Assembly (NCBI RefSeq): GCF_910589235.1
Contig: NC_060976.1
Span: 437,501 to 501,500 of the forward strand
Direction of reading: 5' to 3'
Length of the DNA: 64,000 bases
Origin: Vespa crabro
Taxonomy: Eukaryota > Arthropoda > Insecta > Hymenoptera > Vespidae
In this document: piece by piece, positions 24,401 through 36,621 of the stretch
Layout: every line of letters begins with the position of its first letter
How positions within the stretch are numbered: the first letter of the stretch is position 1
Program-made: the position numbers and the translations under genes
Notes under the pieces: generated by a model
The model's database searches: none
What the model was told of the DNA's origin: nothing
Seen by the model: the letters and a program-made list of their open reading frames with translations, nothing else

Positions 24401-26258
24401 TACTTTTTTTTTGGCTTTGCATAATTTCTTCTTCTTCAATACTTTTGTCATTAATGCAGGACCTTTTTTCTTTTTACCCATAGATGACATACTGGAACAT
24501 CCACTGGATATCTACAAAAATGATAAAATTCAGTCTAATTGCTTCATTTTTTGCTGGTTGAATTCATACCGAACCAGTGTCACTTTGGGAACCAGTGTCT
24601 TCTGTATCCCAATCGTCTGAACTTTCAGTATTCTGTACATGTGGTGGTGGCATCAATGTATTACCACTCGTAATGTTTTGTAAATTATTAATATTGTTTT
24701 GTGTACTGTCCTCTATGGATTCTTCATTCATGTTTTCTTTTTCTTTTCCTTTTTTCTTGTCTTCAACTTTTTTTTCATTTGTTTTTTTATCGTCAGCTGG
24801 TTTTGTAACACTGATATTGGGACGTATTTTTTTTGGACTATGCTTAGGAATTTGAAAAATATCTCTTTGTTGTTTTCTCCATTGTTCTCGAGTTATAACA
24901 TTTTCATTGCCCTTAATCACATAATAATTACGATCACCAACTTGTAATGTAGATGGTTCAAAAACATTAAGTAACTTTAACTTCTTTAAATCCTCTCCTT
25001 CAACAACAAATTTTGGTTGAGCTTGATCAGACCAAGCTCCATCTTTTGAATATGCTCTGCATTGCCAATGAACCCCGACCCAGTCTGTTTCAACTTTTTC
25101 TACTACTACTTTGGTTATTTTCTGTGGTTTTGTCTTTCTTTTTGCTTTCATTTCTTTCGTACAATGAATCCATTGTGCTTCTTCTAGGCAGTGAATAGGA
25201 CCCCATAAATTCTGACCAGGGTAAAATTCAGTAGAATGAGGAAAATCATTATCCTAAAATTTAAAATATTTTTTATAAGCTTTAGTGCATAATTGTTGGA
25301 AATATTTAATGTTCTTACATTATCCCGTTTTTCTTCCAATTGTCCTAGCGCACGTGAATCCATTTCATTTATAACACAACGAGATCCATCAGGTGTAGTT
25401 AGCCAAACTTTGAAGTGTGTCATTCTAATGCCACCTACCCACGAATCCATACAAACTGCAATATCTGTCGCAAATTCCTTTAAATACATAACGACGATAA
25501 GTAATATAAGTATATAAACATTAATAAGATATATATAAATAAATCACATTGCATACTTCTAAAGGAACTAAATCTTCACTCCTAATATTTGTAAGAACCT
25601 GCTTGGTGCCAATAATTTGAATGCACGCAGTAAGCTCGATATCTCTACAATATCCTCTTTGTGTATCTTTTCCTTTAATCATACGTCGCACAACATCACC
25701 TGGCATTAATGTCCTATCTGCTAAATGCACCTAAATACAATATATTACACGTAATATAATTAACGGTAGTGTTATATATGAACATATCAAATAGAAAATA
25801 AGATTTAAATTACAACAATGTTTAATATTACCAACATCTTTGAGGATATATCGTTAATTTAAATTTGAATATAATTATAGTTGTCAGAATTATATAGTAT
25901 TATCAGAAGCAAAAGATGTCGCTTTTTGCAACTATACAAAAGCTCAACGTGATTTTCGGAGAAACGATAAGAAACGTCTGTACCATTAATAGATTTTTCC
26001 CACATTACATTTCTTCAAATCGATCGATTTACACACCTTTTTAGAGTTTATTAGTTCCTCATCTCCAGACGGATGCCAGACAACGCGGATCTCGCCCTTT
26101 TTTCGTTTGGGACTTTCCTCGCCATCTGAGCTCTCGTCGGACATATCCTGATCATCGTTTTCCATGATGATACCGAAAACGACGTTGCCTTTTTTGTCCA
26201 CACGATAAATTACATCTTCGTAAAAATACTGACATTCAGCCGTAACATTCGTAGCCAT
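21481..26258 (-). CDS. UBE2O: UBE2O, E2/E3 hybrid ubiquitin-conjugating enzyme
   Basis: Eight exons: 26258-26037, 25730-25557, 25477-25319, 25253-24570, 24511-24301, 24225-24042, 23899-21915 and 21836-21481, all phases consistent, 1,324 residues against roughly 1,290 in human. The N-terminal half has the conserved tudor/SH3-like regions of UBE2O (GDVVRRMIKGKDTQRGYC; VHWQCRAYSKDG; VVWQDGSVEFG; LYPIHHLDDKEFFPGDFV; VKVWWVDG) separated by an acidic and lysine-rich linker. The UBC fold spans about residues 1000-1160, with the catalytic cysteine C1074 in EDGKVCVSLLGTW and downstream LLQVIVSIQGLILVSEPYFNEAG. The protein ends with a polar tail. UBE2O mono- and multi-ubiquitinates substrates without a separate E3, including orphan ribosomal proteins during erythroid remodelling in mammals. 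Catalytic residues are intact. Confidence 0.97.
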
Positions 26259-26993
26259 CTTTTCTCTGCTTACTGACGTACTTGCTTTTTGCCGACGACG
26301 ACTGATGAAAGGTTACAATAATGTAATTAGGGTACGCAAGCCTCCGTGTTAACGGGACGGCCTGCATTTAGTTACCATTGCCTTTACAGAGGTCTCCTAT
26401 GCTTTTTCGATTATAGCGCCTCTAGTAGTTCTTTTAGAAATTAATGTCTATTCATACATTTCATACTGTACTCACATATATATATATATACATATTTAAA
26501 TATTTATACTCTAATCATTTGAATTTTAATAAAAGATAGAATGGAGAAACAAATTTATAATAATAAAATAATTATTCAAAAAATAAACATTGGGCGAAGA
26601 TATAAATCTAAAATGATCTTATAATTTTAATTTAGAATTAGTTATTTATAAGAATCCTAAATCTTAATTCCTTTTTGTTGTAACTTTTTTGAACGCTTGA
26701 AGACGCTTTTCTATGATCTGAAATTTATGTAATAATAGAAATTATGCAAGTAATGTCACGTCATGTTAAAGAAATATGTAAAATTATAGTAAATATCAAA
26801 AAATCGTAGAAAATTCATTTTGTTTTTAACGAGTAGATATGCGTCATCAAATCAGATCGGCAACATTCGGTTAAATTCGGAATTACTCGGATAATAATCC
26901 AATAAAATGATTCGTGTATATGTAGTTAGTAGTACTCGTAGGTAACTTGTGCGTTTTTCGACCGTGTAAAGTATAAGATAAAATCGTATTGAA
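26259..26993. promoter_or_regulatory. Probable bidirectional promoter, UBE2O / Ly6 gene
   Basis: This 735-bp gap lies between divergent ATGs. The UBE2O-proximal part (26270-26420) is less AT-rich than average, as expected of a housekeeping promoter. No specific site is assigned. Confidence 0.5.
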
Positions 26994-28919
26994 ATGACTA
27001 TTAAAGATATTACGAAGATGCTTACGATACTCGTGATTTTTTTAATCTACGTTGGAACAGGTAAGTTCTATAGCACAATGTATATGCATATTCTTCAATT
27101 TATCACAATCAGACAATATCTGGGTGAGGCATAACTAACAGATTTCTTCATAAATTTATGTGGTTGGTATTACTCAAAAAATTTGACCAATCGGAATTAT
27201 TTTAAATTCAAACAATTCTATGCTAAGGAAATCTTAGCAAGTGCAATTATGCATTGAAGTTAATATTTTTTAGCAAAAGTTTGATTATTTTGTTGCCAGT
27301 TAGAAGATTATTAACACAATGATATAAGAGTACAGCTATAGTATGAAATAACTTCGTGTATGTAAAAATAAAGATTTTATCATGTTATTAAAATTCTCAA
27401 CTTATGTTAAAATTAGTGTAACTTAAAATAATATTGAATTGTATCAATAATTATTTTATTTATCTTTTTCGTGAATGTAATTTATATGTATCATGTTTTT
27501 CTTATAATCGTTTGAAATGATTCGCAAAGAGATCCTTATGAACTGATCCTTATCAAATATAAATGTAAGTATGCTCGTATATGTATATGTACCACGCGTT
27601 TATGTGTATAGCATGATCTTGCTTTTCAGTTATTATCTAATTATACACATACACACACACATACAATGCAAATGACTATAATACAATTAAATGTATATGT
27701 ATTTTGTACATATGAGCACGTATTTATATATAATTAGATAAGTTGTAGAATTAGAGAATAACGTAAATAATATTGATTCATCTTTGTTAAAACATATAAT
27801 ATGAAGTAAATTCTAAATGTTCTTACTTTACTATCAAAATTTCTAAATAAAAACAAAAGATAGTATACTATAGTTATCGTTTCAAAACGATGCATTCCTA
27901 TTAATAAGGATGATGTTTCTAGATATATAACAATTCGAAGTATGTCTTTTATTACGAAAATTTATATTTTCTACGATGCTTGCATGATACTTCTTTAAGA
28001 AGCATTACTTCATTAATTTCATTTGATATTTTTTTAAGCTAGATGCAATTCTTTGAAATGTGATGATAATCCGTATTTTTGATCTTTTACCAAATTATTT
28101 TTGAACCAATAAATAGTGAAAAAAGAATGAAATGGAAATTCTATATGGTTATATTATATCAACCTGTCTTTTATTTATTGTTATGTTATTTAGTCCACAG
28201 TATTCGATGTTACCAATGCACCAGCACAAACAACACACATCCTTTTCAATGCAACGAGTTCCTCACGAATGACATTGACATAGAGCCAGAGTCTTGCGAT
28301 GCCATTTTCGGAGCACAATACTGTGTAAAACACATTGGCCGATTTGAGGGTAAAACAAGTGACGAAAAATATTTTAAATTTCAGACTATCGGTGCCTGAT
28401 GGGTAATTAATATCATATAACATGCACTGGTAGAACGCAAAAGGAAGGGGTATTCTAACATTAATAACTAATCATGGGATTATTTTTCTTATTTTTATCT
28501 TAATTATTTGGTGTCTATGCTAAATAAATGATAAATAAATAATCACTGATTTAGGAATTCACCATATCTAGAAAACTGAAATACGATAAAATTTTCTATT
28601 GTTATTCATTGTCATAGTGTTAACACAGTGATAATCAATGAAAATAATTTTAATTGATCAAATTATAGCCCTGGAATGTTACCAATGTACATCCGCGGAC
28701 GAATGGCAATGCTCGGATGGTGAATTAATTAAAGATTCTCTACAACCAATAAACTGCAGTCACATTTACAAAGCGCATTATTGCGTCAAAACTATTGGAC
28801 GATATGGAGGTTTTCATTCGTGGTTTATTCGGTGAAATTATTCGATGTTGTATATGCATGATTGTTTTTTAATTTCTAAATTAGGCCTAGTATGTATATC
28901 TATATATCGAATAATAATT

Positions 28920-28965
<46 letters not shown>

Positions 28966-29656
28966 TTAAATTAAAAAATGAACAATATAAAAAGAAATAA
29001 TGCTAAGCATTAAATAATTGTTCTAAATTTTAATAATCTATTCGTATTATGAAATCTTATTATTGTTTTAAACTGTTATATCATGTTCTTTGTTCTTTTT
29101 ACTAATGCTTAAATACTTGTTTTATTTGAATATATTTTTTGTTAACACTACTTGTATTGTTTTGTTTTTACAATTAACTTTTTTAATATTAACGTTTTAT
29201 ATAATATGTTTAAAATATGTTATTTTATTTATATGCATGAATGCATGGTCAGTAAAAATTTTAAAGTATATATAGAAATAACACTAACTTATAATTTGTA
29301 TATACATAGGATAGATCTTTATCCTTGTATTACACTTTCACTTAATTGTAATTCAATCACTATTTTGTAACACTTCATATAAGCAGTGATTATATTTCAA
29401 AAAATGTAATTATAAATATATATATATACACGTATTCATGTATATTCTAATAGGTGGAGTTGGTACAAAAAGATTTTGCTCAACTTCGCACTTGGGAAAT
29501 TACTGCAACTATGTGCTTCAGCCGGGAGATAAACTAACATATCGAACGTGCATCTACACCTGTAATAGCGATGGATGCAATTCTGTATCTACTTTAAGGT
29601 CTACAGTCAGTGTTTCCATTATATTACTTCTTTTACTCACCCTATTTTATAGATGA
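26994..29656 (+). CDS. GPI-anchored Ly6/uPAR-type protein with alternative exons
   Basis: Exon A 26994-27060 encodes a signal peptide (MLTILVIFLIYVGT). Exon B 28194-28349 and exon C 28669-28809 each encode an alternative first half of a three-finger domain (IRCYQCTSTNN... or LECYQCTSADE...). Exon D 29454-29656 encodes the shared second half (KRFCSTSHLGNYCNYV, then CIYTCNSDGCN) and a hydrophobic GPI-attachment tail. All junctions are phase 1. A-B-D gives 141 residues and A-C-D gives 136. Each isoform has exactly ten cysteines with the Ly6 pattern C-x2-C ... CN. Drosophila relatives (for example quiver/sleepless, boudin, crooked and the CG9336/CG31676 group) act at the cell surface in channel regulation or septate junctions; I cannot assign the orthologue. 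Exon C has a weak donor (GTTTTC). Both B and C resemble each other, including the terminal IGRF/Y. Confidence 0.88.
28927..28963. repeat. (TA)n microsatellite
   Basis: Uninterrupted TA dinucleotides in the intron between the alternative Ly6 exon C and exon D. Confidence 0.95.
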
Positions 29657-30132
29657 AGACTCAGCATCGTTAATAAAAACAATCATATTCATATATCAAA
29701 TTTCATGACAATATATTACTTATATTTTACTATTTGGAAAATGAGTATAGTTTACATATATAAACATTTTGGTTGTATTATCAATATTTCGTGCATGATA
29801 ATTATTCTGTTTCTTTAACATTTATTTGTCAACAAACTTTAATTAAATAATCTATGCATTTTGATACTTTACTTTTAATAAATGTGTAATCTTAAACTCT
29901 AATACGAGAATATTTTCTAATACGAGTAATCTGTAAAATTTTCTTTGGCATATTATTTTATTATAACGAGTAATACAACAAATATTAAGAACATTTTATT
30001 ATAGAGCATACATGACATGTGTATATGTATTTGTATTTACTCTTTTTATGTTATTTATCTGTTTTAATGCACAAGTAAAAAAGTAGCAAGATTATATGAA
30101 TATTATATTGTTTGTCTAATTTGTTTTAATTT

Positions 30133-30215
<83 letters not shown>

Positions 30216-30574
30216 AGAATATTACTTTGAACTTCTAATTTTGTTTGTACATTTGAAACTCGATATAATTTTATGTACGAATTGGAAAAATGTTCAAAAG
30301 AAATGTTGGAAATTCATTAATTTAATACGCAATTTGCATAAATCTTCATAATAATGTACTTGATATTCACATATTTTATATATGCAATACAAATTTGTAA
30401 AAAAAAAGAAATTACGCATGCAATTTCATCTCATTTTCATGAACATTTAAGATTATTTTGTTCTTAAAGCACGAATATAGCAGACTATTTGGTTTCACAA
30501 TTTGCACGAAATGTATAAAAAGTTTATATAAAGGATACTGATGAAATTCTTTGACTAAAAGGCATTATCAAGCG
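29657..30574. other. Tail-to-tail intergenic region, Ly6 / coronin
   Basis: 3' flanks of two convergent genes. It holds a long (TA)n tract at about 30131-30214 and nothing else recognisable. Confidence 0.6.
30131..30214. repeat. Long (TA)n microsatellite
   Basis: About 84 bp of nearly pure TA between the convergent Ly6 and coronin genes. Confidence 0.95.
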
Positions 30575-33500
30575 TTACTGATGTTGTAATTTACGCACTT
30601 GTTCTTCTAATTCCTTTATACGAAGTTGGCTGTTAGCAAGCTGACGGCGCATCAACCGCAATTCATCTGCTTGACGTACATATGCCAATCTAAGTTCTGC
30701 TTCGTTGTTAGGAACGTCGATAGTCTCGATAACTTTATTGTTGCTTAGCGATGTTGTTATTATATTATTCTGTAAAAAATAACTTTGCTTGTAATTGACT
30801 ATACTATACGTGGAACACAGTCTTCGCAAAATAGTAAGAAAATAGATTACTTTACGAGGTTTTTTTATCGTTTTCTTACTTGTAAATTTACATTGGCAAA
30901 TTTCTGCTGTAACTGTTGAAATTTAGTGCTTTGATTGCTGGATGTTTTTTGACTTTTCTCCGTTATATTGTGTAACTCTACTGGTCTGTAATCAGGAACA
31001 GTTTCGGTAGACAAAAATGCAAATTTTTTCTTATTATTTAAATCTGTCGCTGGAGGTAATAATGGTTGCTTGTATACGCGTGGTTTATGCGTAGAAATAC
31101 TACCACCTATGGAAGTAACAATAGAAAAAAATAATGATTATAATGTTTATAATTATTAGACATCTACTTAAATTTACATTAAAATGATTTTATACCTGTT
31201 TTAAGTGATATTAATATTGGTGGATTATTCATGCCACTGATCCAATCTCTTGCTGAAAGTGCAGGACAGGTACCTATAGTATCAGGATACAAGTCTTCTT
31301 GAAATTGGTCGCTCTACAAAACAGAACATAAAAACACTAAAACATGTAAATTGATATCAGTTAATATTGTTGTTAAGTATATTACTTGTAGTTATAGGTC
31401 ACATAACTTGTTATTGAGTTTACTTTTTTTTTACCTTTCGAGGTACAATCATGGAAATCGGTTCACACATGCCTCGAGTTGCATGTAATTTATAAAATCT
31501 AAAAACCTCGCAAATACTTGTATTTATGCCTCTTTTTGGCATTACACCTAATCCTCTTTGTGGATTACCAGAGATGAATTGACTGAGATAATGCATCCAC
31601 GGAACTTCATTAACTACCTCATAATACCGAATATTACCATCACCCTGTAGAAAACAAATGTTAAATTTTTTATTTAAAAATATTCACTATAGTAATAATT
31701 ACTACAGTGAAAGTCATACCTGAAAATAAGTAAAAAGAAATTTTTCTTTATTCCAATCTGTATATATATTAATATTAAAGCAATATTATCTTCTTGGATG
31801 TATCTATCTTAATACGTTTATTACCTTTCCTGCTAAATACACCATATTTGTATCATTGTCGAAATACGGAAAAATAACACCGCTAGATGAATCTATATTT
31901 TCACGAGTAAGAGGAGCTGTTAAATCATGTTGACACCAAATTGCGTATTGTCTATCTGAATGTCTACTGAATCCGGTAGTCAATAAACGTCCAGATCCAC
32001 CAAGAAATACCACTTTACTTGCTTTGGTTCCAGCATGACAAACTCCTTCCTGAATTGAGCATGAATTTATAATATATGAAAAATGCAAAATCTGAGAAAA
32101 GAGGAAACTATTTATCTTATTGTTTACATTTGGCTAGAAAGAAAGATATCAAAAAGAAATCATCTAATATATATTTGAACATATAACTTAAAAATAAATG
32201 AGTATTCTGCGTTTTATCTCTTAGAATGTTAAAAACAAATTTAATATTATAGTAAACAGCTACATAGTATTTATCAAATAAGATAATTAATTGTAAAAAA
32301 CAAATAACAATTGTATTAAGTAAATTAATAATTGTATTAAAAGTAAAAAAAGAATAAATGAATGCTCCTCCACTTTTATAAACTTACCGAAACTATAATA
32401 CCTGATCTAGGTTCAAAGACACGTAATCTTTTATCTTTGCATGTTGTTGCTAATAAACTTCCATCTCGATTTAAAGATAAACTATATATCACATCAGGAT
32501 GTCTGTCAATGATGTTCACTGCTTCTCCCCTACCGACATCCCAAACAATAACAAGATGATCAAAACCTATGCTGAAAAGGATATTTTCAGCTACAGGATG
32601 CCAATCTATATATGATACTCGACGTTTATGACCTTGTAGTTCAATAAGCCATTCTGATAAGTTTCTAGATAGCCCCCCATCTGGTATATGCCATAATTTT
32701 ATCTGTAATTATTATTTCAAATATTACAACTTTCAATATAGTAAATTTAAATTAAAGTTTAAATTAAATTAGAATGGTAAATATTAAATTATTGCATCAT
32801 ACTGTGCAATCGTCTGAACAAGATGCGATAATATTATCATTGAATGGATTCCATTTAATATCCAAAACAGGTCCCGTATGTCCAGTAACTCTACTAGCAT
32901 TGAAATCCAAACGTCCAGTCTGAAATAATATAATGATAATCATTTACTCAGTGTCTATTTTTTAAAACATTCATAGTAAATAAATCATTTTTTTCTTCAT
33001 TATATAACTTACTCTATCAAGAGGTAATACTAGAAATGCCCCACCTCCAGCTACTTCTGTAACAATCGCTAGAAATTTAGGATTGACAGCACAAAACTGT
33101 GAGTCATGAGCATTCTTTGTAATCTTGATATTGTCATAACATTTTTCCCTCTTAGCTGGTATACCATAAACGTGACGGAATTTGCTGCTCCGAACACCTC
33201 GAAACCATGACTACAATAATAATAATGAATGAGCAAAATATATTATTGTCCAAATTTTAATTATTAAAATGAACAATTAACGAATTATTTTAATAAAGTG
33301 CAATAAAATTATATTATGCATAATTATTACATTGAATAATACAGCCACATGCAATTTTAAAATACTTTATCAGCGCTTAACATCACAATGATAATGAAAA
33401 AAAAAATGTATATATAAATATATAGTTAAACATTTTTATCGGAATTTATGGTGTTACAAAACATCAATGCAGCATTATAAATAATGAAATAATTTATTTA

Positions 33501-34402
33501 TATGTACTATATACGAAATATTCTTATAAAAGCAAAAGAAAAATATAAATTTCTATTGTCACAAATACAGCAAAATGTATACATAATGGTAACAAATATT
33601 TTTAAATATATTGCTACTATTTACAAGATATTATTATAATATTTTTCTTGGATAGAAATATCTTTACTTTCATTAGATAATAAAACATATTACCTAATTA
33701 AATAAAAATATTCCAAGTAATTGTTCATCGATCGAAAAAAATATGGAAAACAAAATTTTTATAGTTGAACAGAAAATCATTTCATAAATTTTCCGAATGA
33801 ATCATTTGCTTTAATAAAATATGTTTATTATGAATACCTGTATTATCTCTCTGTATTTCCTCTCTTCGTTTCCCTCATATTTTAACAAAACAGAAACTTT
33901 TTTTTTAATTTCATTTTAATATATCATCATCATATATATCATATTATTGTATACTGTATTATATTAAAAAAATATATAATAAAAATATATAACATATAGA
34001 ATTTTGAAAATAAATAAAGCAAATTATCTATTAAAATATTCTATATTTCATAATACAAAATTTATTATATATATGATAAAAGGTAATTAGATAAAAAATT
34101 TCAGGTTATTAATAAATTACAATATCTAAATATTGATATTGACACGTTATAATAATATATGTTATAAAAACAGATTTAAAAGATAATTTTAAAAGAATTC
34201 AGTTGTCACACTCAAAATAAAAAGAAATAAATGATGCAAAGAAAAAAGTAATACGTATAAATGGTAAAACAATTTTTATTTCATATTTTAATTAAAAATC
34301 TTTTTGATAAAAGTTAAATTATTAATGAATAGAAACGAAGAAGAAAAGAGAAAAGAATAAGAGAGGGAGCATGAGAGATCATAAAGCACTTACCTCACTC
34401 AT
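30575..34402 (-). CDS. coro: Coronin (class I), actin-binding WD-repeat protein
   Basis: Nine coding exons: 34402-34394, 33210-33013, 32919-32803, 32702-32388, 32049-31825, 31644-31435, 31313-31196, 31106-30880 and 30769-30575, phases all consistent, 537 residues. The first exon encodes only MSE and then splices to SWFRGVRSSKFRHVYG, the coronin N-terminal signature. WD-propeller sequence follows (GHTGPVLDIKWNP; SYIDWHPVAENILFSIGFD; WDVGRGEAV; FSRHSDRQYAIW; YFDNDTNMVYLAGKGDG), then the coronin C-terminal extension (VMPKRGINTSICEVFRFYKL). The last ~40 residues form a coiled coil with heptads (RLMRRQLANSQLRIKELEEQ), which trimerises class I coronins. The protein binds F-actin and Arp2/3 and regulates actin turnover. 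Intron 1 (33211-34393) is long and AT-rich. A possible alternative first exon lies about 1 kb upstream. Confidence 0.95.
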
Positions 34403-35368
34403 TGTTGATCATATTTGATGACGATCAATATATTTCCAAAATAATATCCATTGGACATATACATCTGTGATCTCCAACAATAGGCCTTAGCATAAAGCAG
34501 ACTGTAGAAATCAACAAATCTGGACCCATGTATAGAAAAATGATAAATGGGACCACATACTCAAATGGCTTCCTAGCAATATTGTGTCGCTACCATGGTG
34601 AGATCATGCGTAATTTACTAAAGAAACAATAAAATAAAAGAAAAAATAATAAAAAACACTGTCCATCTAATGACAAATTAAAACTTTTCAAAGATTATAA
34701 GCATATAATCTTTATTTATAATGACTAATAGTATATTTCTTTATGAATAGATAAGTATGCACATTATACTTCTATGTTTTCAATATGATTAACATACATA
34801 TATAATCGTTATTAAATTTAACACTTTTATTCTGTTCCCGACACGTCTGTCTTTTTTTCTTAAATTATAAATAATGCATTATTATAAATGTTTAACATGC
34901 AATTTAAAATATATACCATGCTTAAATGATATGAATAAATAAATGTAGTCTAATTGGATATATAATATATTCATATAATATATAATAAAAACACACATGC
35001 ATGCACAAACTGAGCACATATATACAATATTTATTTAATCTAACATTCATTTAAATGAAAAACGAGCAACGCTGACAAACATATAAAAATGCAAAGTATA
35101 TGTATATAAAGATTTTTAAAATGTCATGGCATTGTATATCCTAATATTAATCAAATATTCAATGAAACTAGCATATTATTGTAATTATTATTTTTATGAT
35201 AATTATATTCTGTAATTCATTTAATTCCATTGTTCATTTGACAAGAAATTTTAATCTCTTTTAGACATGTATTTAAATGTCTGTCGTTTGTCTACAATAA
35301 TGTATCGAATTTGTGATTAAAATCAATGCCATATTTTTGGATGTAAAATAATAAACATTTATTCTTAC

Positions 35369-35476
35369 TTTTCCGTTTGGCTTATAACAAGCTCTAACGT
35401 CTACCATGTTGTTTAATGCACTATCCGTATCTTCCAAATTCAATTTTTCATTCAAAATCTCGTTGGATCGTCTCAT
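35369..35476 (-). CDS. Candidate alternative first coding exon of coronin
   Basis: An open frame starts with ATG at 35476 (MRRSNEILNEKLN...) and ends KPNGK at a good donor (AAA|GTAAGA), phase 0, 36 codons. Coronin exon 2 starts in phase 0, so joining would replace MSE by a 36-residue extension. Mammalian CORO1C also has an isoform with a longer N-terminus, which is the only precedent I rely on. It could instead belong to an unrelated transcript or be chance. Confidence 0.4.
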
Positions 35477-36086
35477 TTCCCAATCGATGATATTGAACGC
35501 TGCCAAATTTAACACAACTTTCGCTTTAAAATTCTGTGACTTTCTTATTCACGTGTTAATTAACTAAAAATCCTATTCATGGTGAAGCAAACATCTAATG
35601 ACATTTAACGACACTAGATGACACGGTACGACACCAAATGTAAAGGGTTCAAGAATAGAGATATGAAACTCTATAAACTGTATAAAGTTGACTAAATTTT
35701 AATGGAGAAAAAAAAATAATCTATTTCAATAAATTGTATAAAACTATGTTTTAACGGAGTAAAAAAAAATAATCCATCAATTTCTTTGAAATAAACTATA
35801 TTCGATAAAATAGAAAAAACTTTAATTTAAATAATTTAAATAAATAATTGAAAATATTTACATTTCAAATATTAGCAATGTTAATGCATTTTACATATAT
35901 CCATATATTACGTGTAAATACATAAAACTAATTCAATTGACATAAAATTTTATTATATATGATAATTTTTAACATATATAATATGTTCGATACATTTTTT
36001 TACCAAATTAAAATTCCTTAATTTGAACCAACTCTAAAGTACTTAATATTATATAAAAAAGAATTATTTATAAACAAATATTAAAT

Positions 36087-36088
<2 letters not shown>

Positions 36089-36149
<61 letters not shown>
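36089..36149. repeat. (TA)n microsatellite
   Basis: About 60 bp of TA repeats upstream of UBA3. Confidence 0.95.
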
Positions 36150-36621
36150 GATTTTTGTATTCTGCGCAACTCCAGAGAAATTTAAATTCTCAATGAACAT
36201 CTGTGTACATTATATCAAAAACTTATTTTAATTTCTACTACATGATGTCGATTATTGATGATTAAAGAGTAAGTAAATCTATAAAATCTAAGAATTTTTC
36301 GGGTTGTTCTATTTACGAGTAAATAATAATACTGAGTAATACGTAATTGTAGCCTATAAATTGCTGTGATATAGTTTTCATACTCAAACGTTACTGCAAA
36401 AAGTTACTAGGCATTCTCAATTTTTATATGACTATAGGAATTTAATATATTACGATATTATCAAGAGTGAGCGATCATTGATATTGTCTATATATATCTA
36501 TACACATACGAAATATACATAACGATGATAAAACAATTTCTTTCACTAGCTTATGATGATACGTTATTGACATTTTTAAAGTTCATTAAAAATAATTGTT
36601 CTTATACATCTTTTTGAAAAA

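Larger units (their letters stand above)
34403..36621. promoter_or_regulatory. Intergenic between divergent coronin and UBA3
   Basis: 2.2 kb holding both upstream regions. A mixed-composition stretch at 34430-34620 just upstream of the coronin ATG is probably 5'UTR. A candidate alternative exon lies at 35369-35476. A (TA)n tract lies at 36089-36149. The rest is AT-rich without recognisable features. Confidence 0.5.
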
